Assembly: GCA_002479245.1 (NCBI GenBank)
Contig: DLMG01000264.1
Span: forward strand, 1 to 17,924
Direction: 5' to 3'
DNA from: Verrucomicrobia subdivision 3 bacterium UBA7542
GTDB taxonomy: Bacteria > Verrucomicrobiota > Verrucomicrobiia > Limisphaerales > UBA11358
DNA: 17,924 nt
In this document: one piece after another, positions 14,303 through 17,924 of the stretch
Position numbering within the stretch: the stretch's first letter is position 1
Layout of the letters: the number at the start of each line of letters is the position of its first letter
Notes under the pieces: model-generated
Told to the model about the DNA's origin: nothing
The model's input: only the letters and a program-made list of their open reading frames with translations
Database searches by the model: none
Position numbers and translations under genes: made by a program

Positions 14303-15591
14303 CGGTCGCATTCTCCCATCACGAAATCGAGCGAGCCGAGGATCGCGGTTATGTCGCTCATCATGTGGCCCGGCAACAGGCGCGACAAAATGCTCAGGTT
14401 CACAAACGAGGGCGAGCGAATCTTCATCCGATACGGCGTGCCGCCGCCGCGGCTGTTGATGTAAAAACCGAGCTCACCCTTCGGGTTCTCGTGGCCGAAA
14501 TAGATTTCACCGGGCGGCACATTCATGCCTTGCGTCACGAGCATGAACTGATGAATCAACTCCTCCATGCTCGACATGACTTTGTCCTTCGACGGCAAAA
14601 CGATTTTGCCGTCGGCCACGTTGACCGGCTCTTTGGCCTGGTTGTCGAAGCCACCGGGAATTTTGTCCAGGCACTGATGCAAAATGCGCACGCTCTGGCG
14701 CATTTCCTCCATGCGCACCAGGTAACGGTCGTAGCAGTCGCCGGCCGAGCCGAGCGGCACGTCGAATTGGAAATCCGGATAGCAAAGATATGGCTGCGCC
14801 TTGCGGAGATCGTAATCCACGCCGCTGGCGCGCAGGTTCGGGCCGCTCAGGCCGTAGTCAATCGCGTCCGCCTTTGAGATGACGCCCACGTCCCGGGTGC
14901 GGTCCACCCAGATGCGATTGCGCGTGAGCAGCGTCTCCATCTCCGCGAGGTTGACGACGACTTCGTTGAGGAACTTGCGGACGGCGTCGCACCAGCCGGG
15001 CGGGAGGTCGCGCGACACGCCGCCGATGCGCGTGTAACTGGTCGTGAACCGCGCGCCGGTGAGCGATTCGCAGAGGTTGTAAATTTTTTCGCGCTCCGTG
15101 AACGTGAGCAGAAAAACCGTGATCGCGCCGAGGTCCAATCCAAACGCGCCCAGCCCCAGCAGGTGCGACGAAATGCGTGCCAGTTCGCAGCACATCACGC
15201 GGATGTACTGGCAGCGCGGCGGCAGATTTTTATCGATGCCCAGCAATTTTTCCACCGCGAGGGCGTAGGCGACGTTGTTGGCCAGCGGCGCGAGATAATC
15301 CAGCCGGTCCGTGTAAGGGATGAACTGGGTGTAGGTCATGTTCTCGGCGATTTTTTCGTCGCCGCGATGCAAATAACCCACGTCCGGGTCGGCCTTGGTG
15401 ATAAGCTCGCCATCGAGTTCGAGCACGATGCGGAGCACACCGTGCGTGGCGGGATGCGACGGCCCCATGTTCAGGACCATTTTCTCGCCCTGCATATCGC
15501 GCAATTCCTCGGCTGGTGGAAGCGACTGCGTTTCCGCCTCAGCCACTCGGGCGGCAGGCTCGCGATATTCGATGTCTCGGATCTCAGGCAT
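14299..15591 (-). CDS. nuoD: NADH-quinone oxidoreductase subunit D
   Basis: NuoD is the 49-kDa-type subunit that forms the quinone reduction site with NuoB. It is not fused to NuoC here. It has 430 residues. Visible signatures are MGPSHPATHG near the N-terminus, ISSHLLGLGAFGLDLG, FGHENPKGELGFYINSRGG, and the C-terminal ITAILGSLDFVMGECDR, close to the usual GE(I)DR end. The ATG at 15591 (MPEIRDIEY) shares its A with the TAA of the preceding small ORF (TAATG). The stop overlaps the next ORF as ATGA. The assignment is firm. Confidence 0.97.
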   Translation of the reverse strand: MPEIRDIEYREPAARVAEAETQSLPPAEELRDMQGEKMVLNMGPSHPATHGVLRIVLELDGELITKADPDVGYLHRGDEKIAENMTYTQFIPYTDRLDYLAPLANNVAYALAVEKLLGIDKNLPPRCQYIRVMCCELARISSHLLGLGAFGLDLGAITVFLLTFTEREKIYNLCESLTGARFTTSYTRIGGVSRDLPPGWCDAVRKFLNEVVVNLAEMETLLTRNRIWVDRTRDVGVISKADAIDYGLSGPNLRASGVDYDLRKAQPYLCYPDFQFDVPLGSAGDCYDRYLVRMEEMRQSVRILHQCLDKIPGGFDNQAKEPVNVADGKIVLPSKDKVMSSMEELIHQFMLVTQGMNVPPGEIYFGHENPKGELGFYINSRGGGTPYRMKIRSPSFVNLSILSRLLPGHMMSDITAILGSLDFVMGECDR

Positions 15592-15872
15592 TAACTTCTT
15601 GGCAAACGCAGAATACGCCGAACCAACACGGTTATTCCGATTTGGTTTATCACCAGCAAAATGACAACGCCGACTTTGATCGCGATGATTTCGTGATCTA
15701 TCGCAACTTTTTCCTGTAACCAAGCAGCTTCGTTTTCTGGAGTTTGATTTTCATGCCATTTGAGATAGGCATGCGCCGCACTCTGCCGATCAACGAAAAC
15801 AGGAGAAGAAATTGCAAGAACCACAAGAAACACTTGGAGTAAAACCAAAATAATAATAAAGAAAATTTTCAT
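15591..15872 (-). CDS. unknown two-helix membrane protein between nuoC and nuoD
   Basis: This 93-residue protein has a strongly hydrophobic N-terminal helix (residues 3-23, IFFIIILVLLQVFLVVLAIS), a polar loop with WHENQTPENEAAWLQEK, and a second helix (about 61-82). The basic end VRRILRLPRS suggests a cytoplasmic C-terminus. It starts 7 bp after nuoC and its TAA overlaps the nuoD ATG (TAATG). The stretch counted has about 42% GC, the lowest of any gene here. It lacks NuoA features (three helices and an ECG-type loop), so it is not a displaced nuoA. It may be a complex I accessory or assembly protein, or an unrelated insertion. No function is assigned. Confidence 0.7.
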   Translation of the reverse strand: MKIFFIIILVLLQVFLVVLAISSPVFVDRQSAAHAYLKWHENQTPENEAAWLQEKVAIDHEIIAIKVGVVILLVINQIGITVLVRRILRLPRS

Positions 15873-15879
15873 TTTTCAA

Positions 15880-16458
15880 TCATTTCTCCGGTGTTCGTAC
15901 CCGCGGCTCGCGTTCAATGGCGTCCTTGCCACCCGGCGCAGTCACAAATGGCCCGCCTTCGAGCGGCGCAGTTTTGGTGAAGGCGACTTCCGGCACGACC
16001 GTTGGTTTGCCGGCGAGCGGGAAATCCTTCCGCAAAGGGAAATACGGGTAGCCTTCCCACATCAAAATCCGGCGTAAATCGGGATGGCCGCGAAACCGGA
16101 TGCCCATCATGTCGTAGATTTCGCGCTCGTGCCAGTTCGCCGTGCGCCACACGCCGATGACGGTCGGCAATTCGGACTTTTCCTCGCTCACGCCGGTTTT
16201 CAGCCGCAATTCGCAGCCGTTCGCGAGGCAGCGCAGATGATAAACGACCGTCCAGCGCGGGTCTTCGCCGTAATTGTCGAGGCTGCTGATGTCCACGAGA
16301 TAATCGAAGCCCAATTCCTTTTTGGCGAATTCGCACACTTCCGCGATTCGTTCTGCGTTGGCGAGTTGGATGGTGATTTCGCCGCGAAACTCTGCCGGTT
16401 CGGAGAGCACGTCCCCGAATTTGGCCTGGAGTTGTTTGGCGAGGTCGAGCGCGTTCAC
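15880..16458 (-). CDS. nuoC: NADH-quinone oxidoreductase subunit C
   Basis: NuoC is the 30-kDa-type subunit of the peripheral arm that packs on NuoD. It has 192 residues. The signature runs WHEREIYDMMGIRFRGHP then DLRRILMWEGYPYFPLRKD. The start is a GTG at 16458, giving MNALDLAKQ; there is no in-frame ATG near the N-terminus. A C-terminal extension ending RVRTPEK follows the conserved core. A palindromic repeat and a triple 10-bp repeat lie between nuoB and this gene. The assignment is firm, and the GTG start is likely. Confidence 0.95.
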   Translation of the reverse strand: MNALDLAKQLQAKFGDVLSEPAEFRGEITIQLANAERIAEVCEFAKKELGFDYLVDISSLDNYGEDPRWTVVYHLRCLANGCELRLKTGVSEEKSELPTVIGVWRTANWHEREIYDMMGIRFRGHPDLRRILMWEGYPYFPLRKDFPLAGKPTVVPEVAFTKTAPLEGGPFVTAPGGKDAIEREPRVRTPEK

Positions 16459-16467
16459 ATTGCAAAA

Positions 16468-16551
16468 GTTTGGAGTTCCGCGTTCACGCGGTTCTGTAGG
16501 AGCGCGGATGAGGACGCCTGTGCCCTGCCGCCTGAAGGCGGAACTCCAAAC
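16468..16551. repeat. GGAG-type inverted hairpin pair between nuoB and nuoC
   Basis: The 24-nt arms (16468-16491 and 16528-16551) are inverse copies beginning GTTTGGAGTTCCGC. The left arm carries hairpin CCGCG-TTCA-CGCGG and the right arm CCGCC-TGAA-GGCGG, so a G/C to C/G swap in the stem is compensated on its partner. GGAG at the foot is one of the tetranucleotides known for REP/RAYT systems. The element ends 9 bp upstream of the nuoC GTG. Confidence 0.85.
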
Positions 16552-16558
16552 GAGGCGT

Positions 16559-16588
16559 ATCCGTGTTTATCCGTGTTCATCCGTGGTA
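16559..16588. repeat. three 10-bp tandem repeats near the nuoB 3' end
   Basis: Three head-to-tail 10-bp units read ATCCGTGTTT, ATCCGTGTTC and ATCCGTGGTA. The run ends 5 bp from the nuoB stop codon. Related ATCCGTGTTC repeats occur in many bacterial genomes (recalled, not searched). No inverted partner is seen nearby. Confidence 0.8.
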
Positions 16589-16593
16589 AAAAA

Positions 16594-17100
16594 TCAGGCT
16601 TTCTTGAGCGTGGCCAGCAGCGGTTCGTGTTGCACCTGGTTTTGCAGCTTGATCAGCGCATCCAGCAACGCTTCGGGCCGCGGCGGACAGCCGGCCACAT
16701 AAACATACACCGGGATGATGTTATCCACCCCTTGCAGCACGGAGTAGCTGCGGTACATGCCGCCGGTGGAGGCGCAGGCTCCCATGGCGATGACCCATTT
16801 CGGCTCGGCCATCTGGTCGTAAATGCGCTTGACTGCCGTTGCCATCTTGTAAGTGACCGTCCCGGCGACGATCATCACGTCGGATTGCCGCGGCGAAAAG
16901 CGCATGACCTCCGAACCGAAGCGGGAAATATCGAACCGGCTCGCGCCGGCGGCCATCAATTCAATGGCGCAACAGGCCAGGCCCATGGGCATCGGCCAAA
17001 GGGAGTTTTTGCGAAACCAATTCAAGGCCGCATCAATGCGCGTGACAATGAAGTCGCCTTCAATTTTAGAATCGTAGCCGATTTCGCTCCGTGCTGGCAT
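16594..17100 (-). CDS. nuoB: NADH-quinone oxidoreductase subunit B, cluster N2
   Basis: NuoB binds the terminal [4Fe-4S] cluster N2 that reduces quinone. It has 168 residues. The four ligands are the adjacent pair C43-C44 (GLACCAIEL), C109 (MGACAS) and C138 (VAGCPPRPE). The ATG at 17100 (MPARSEIGY) is chosen; a TTG at 17115 would add five residues. It is the first nuo gene of the cluster. nuoA, its usual upstream neighbour, is absent, and the divergent tmk-like gene begins 188 bp away. The assignment is firm. Confidence 0.96.
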   Translation of the reverse strand: MPARSEIGYDSKIEGDFIVTRIDAALNWFRKNSLWPMPMGLACCAIELMAAGASRFDISRFGSEVMRFSPRQSDVMIVAGTVTYKMATAVKRIYDQMAEPKWVIAMGACASTGGMYRSYSVLQGVDNIIPVYVYVAGCPPRPEALLDALIKLQNQVQHEPLLATLKKA

Positions 17101-17132
17101 AAACACGCGCTTCAAAATAGTGCGCGGAAGCT

Positions 17133-17161
17133 AACATAAACAATGGTAACAATGGGAACAA
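17133..17161 (-). promoter_or_regulatory. candidate promoter upstream of nuoB
   Basis: On the nuo strand, TTGTTC (17156-17161) and TATGTT (17133-17138) are separated by 17 bp. They match the -35 box at 3 of 6 and the -10 box at 4 of 6. The matches are modest. The near-direct repeat ACAATGGTA/ACAATGGGA overlaps the spacer and could be an operator or chance. Confidence 0.3.
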
Positions 17162-17239
17162 GTTAATTTGCGAATCGTTTCCCAAACTTTCACACGAATT
17201 TAACAATGCGATTGCGGGCATTCTGTTATCAACTTGCGC

Positions 17240-17267
17240 TTGTGAGCCGCATCAGATTGCGTAGAAT
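17240..17267 (+). promoter_or_regulatory. candidate promoter for the tmk-like gene
   Basis: TTGTGA (17240-17245) and TAGAAT (17262-17267), spaced by 16 bp, match the -35 box at 4 of 6 and the -10 box at 5 of 6. Transcription would start close to 17274, leaving a very short leader. That leader contains a four-codon ATG...TGA frame directly abutting the gene's first ATG. Confidence 0.4.
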
Positions 17268-17288
17268 CAAAAAATGCGGACGGCTTGA

Positions 17289-17924
17289 ATGATGAAAACT
17301 TTTGCCGAGCTGAATTTTCCGGGACGACTGATCGCCGTCGAGGGCCTCGACGGATCGGGCAAGTCCACGCAGATTTATCTGCTCAAGCGCTGGCTGGAAG
17401 CCGAGGGCATCAAGGTCTATTTCAGCGAGTGGAATTCGTCGGAACTGGTGAAGTCGGCCACGAGCAAGGGCAAAAAGCGCGAACTGCTCACGCCAACGAC
17501 CTTCAGCCTCATCCACGCCACGGACTTCGCCGACCGCTACGAACGTCATTTGCTGCCGCTTTTGCGCGCGGGCTACGTGGTCTTGTGCGACCGTTACATT
17601 TTCACCGCGTTCGCGCGCGACGTGGTACGCGGCTGCCCGTCCGAATGGGTGCGCGGCATTTACAATTTCGCGGCCCAGCCCGACCTCACGATTTTCTTCA
17701 AGGCGGATTTGGAGGTGTCGCTCAATCGCATTCTCGAAGGCCGTCCGAAGCTGAAATTTTTCGAGGCAGGCATGGATTTGGGGCTGTCGAGCGATCCCTA
17801 CGAAAGCTTCCGCATTTTTCAGGGCCGCATTTTGGAGCAATACATGGCCATCAGCGGCGAATTCAATTTCGTCGTGATGGACGCCAACCTGCACGTGGAA
17901 AAACAGCAGGCGCTCGTGCGCAAA
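17289..17924 (+). CDS. thymidylate kinase-like protein, 3' end outside window
   Basis: This frame is open for 212 codons to the window edge and encodes a P-loop nucleoside monophosphate kinase. It would phosphorylate dTMP to dTDP if it is a true thymidylate kinase. The Walker A motif GLDGSGKST is at residues 19-27, and the DRY motif (VVLCDRYIFTAFARD) is at 101-103. HATDFADRYERH corresponds to the nucleotide-contact helix. Canonical REPGG after the first strand is replaced by SEWNSS, and the lid region reads EGRPKLKFFEAGMDLGLS, so it is a divergent subfamily and substrate choice is uncertain. Two consecutive ATG codons (17289 and 17292) are possible starts. It is divergent from nuoB and probably unrelated in function. 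Confidence 0.85.
   Translation, partial: MMKTFAELNFPGRLIAVEGLDGSGKSTQIYLLKRWLEAEGIKVYFSEWNSSELVKSATSKGKKRELLTPTTFSLIHATDFADRYERHLLPLLRAGYVVLCDRYIFTAFARDVVRGCPSEWVRGIYNFAAQPDLTIFFKADLEVSLNRILEGRPKLKFFEAGMDLGLSSDPYESFRIFQGRILEQYMAISGEFNFVVMDANLHVEKQQALVRK

Noticed and set aside
15591..15872. Displaced nuoA
   Set aside because: Only two helices, 93 residues and no NuoA-type acidic/ECG loop.
16084..17139. 351-codon plus-strand frame opposite nuoB and nuoC
   Set aside because: Antisense to two well-supported genes and runs through a repeat element.
17274..17288. Four-codon leader frame abutting the tmk-like start
   Set aside because: It is too short to distinguish from chance, although its stop directly precedes the gene's ATG.
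17229..17894. 221-codon minus-strand frame opposite the tmk-like gene
   Set aside because: The plus strand carries clear P-loop and DRY motifs; the minus frame has no domain.

Overview
The window is dominated by one chromosomal respiratory locus. Thirteen of the fourteen subunits of bacterial NADH:quinone oxidoreductase (complex I) are encoded on the minus strand in the classical order nuoB-C-D-E-F-G-H-I-J-K-L-M-N, read from about 17100 down to 605. A small single-cluster ferredoxin lies beyond nuoN (30-263, minus). A divergently transcribed thymidylate kinase-like gene (17289 onward, plus) starts upstream of nuoB and runs off the window end. nuoA is not present. Gene order, separate nuoC and nuoD, about 60% GC in the nuo genes and the style of interspersed repeats suggest an environmental member of Verrucomicrobiota (Pedosphaera/Limisphaerales-like). 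That placement is an inference, since no rRNA or marker gene is present.

Layout. Right end: tmk-like gene and nuoB diverge from a 188-bp promoter region. Segment 1 (17100-12560) carries nuoB, nuoC, a two-helix membrane ORF, nuoD, a membrane-anchored ORF, nuoE and a possible nuclease-fold ORF. The three non-nuo ORFs are poorer in GC and are joined to their nuo neighbours by ATGA or TAATG overlaps. A tRNA-Gln(CTG) gene sits on the opposite strand at 12442-12515 and splits the cluster. Segment 2 (12316-605) carries nuoF, G, H, I, J, K, L, M and N. Together they encode the NADH-oxidising module (EFG), the quinone-linked connecting module (BCDI) and the membrane proton-pumping arm (HJKLMN); NuoA alone is missing from the peripheral/membrane interface.

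The most unusual property is what lies between the genes. From nuoF to nuoN, and at nuoB/nuoC, almost every junction is filled by a distinct palindromic element. Some are REP/BIME-like inverted pairs of hairpins, several preceded by GTAG or GGAG, and the two arms differ by compensatory changes that keep each hairpin paired. Others are inverted pairs of short tandem repeats with 7-, 8- or 9-bp units. At two junctions a hairpin-type element is nested in the middle of a tandem-type element. One element has become the C-terminal tail of NuoM, and one 7-bp tandem repeat lies inside nuoG.

Other points of note: NuoM appears to lack the conserved TM7 lysine, NuoG is short, and nuoL contains a 240-bp patch of about 40% GC. 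All readings come from inspection of the sequence; no database search was possible.
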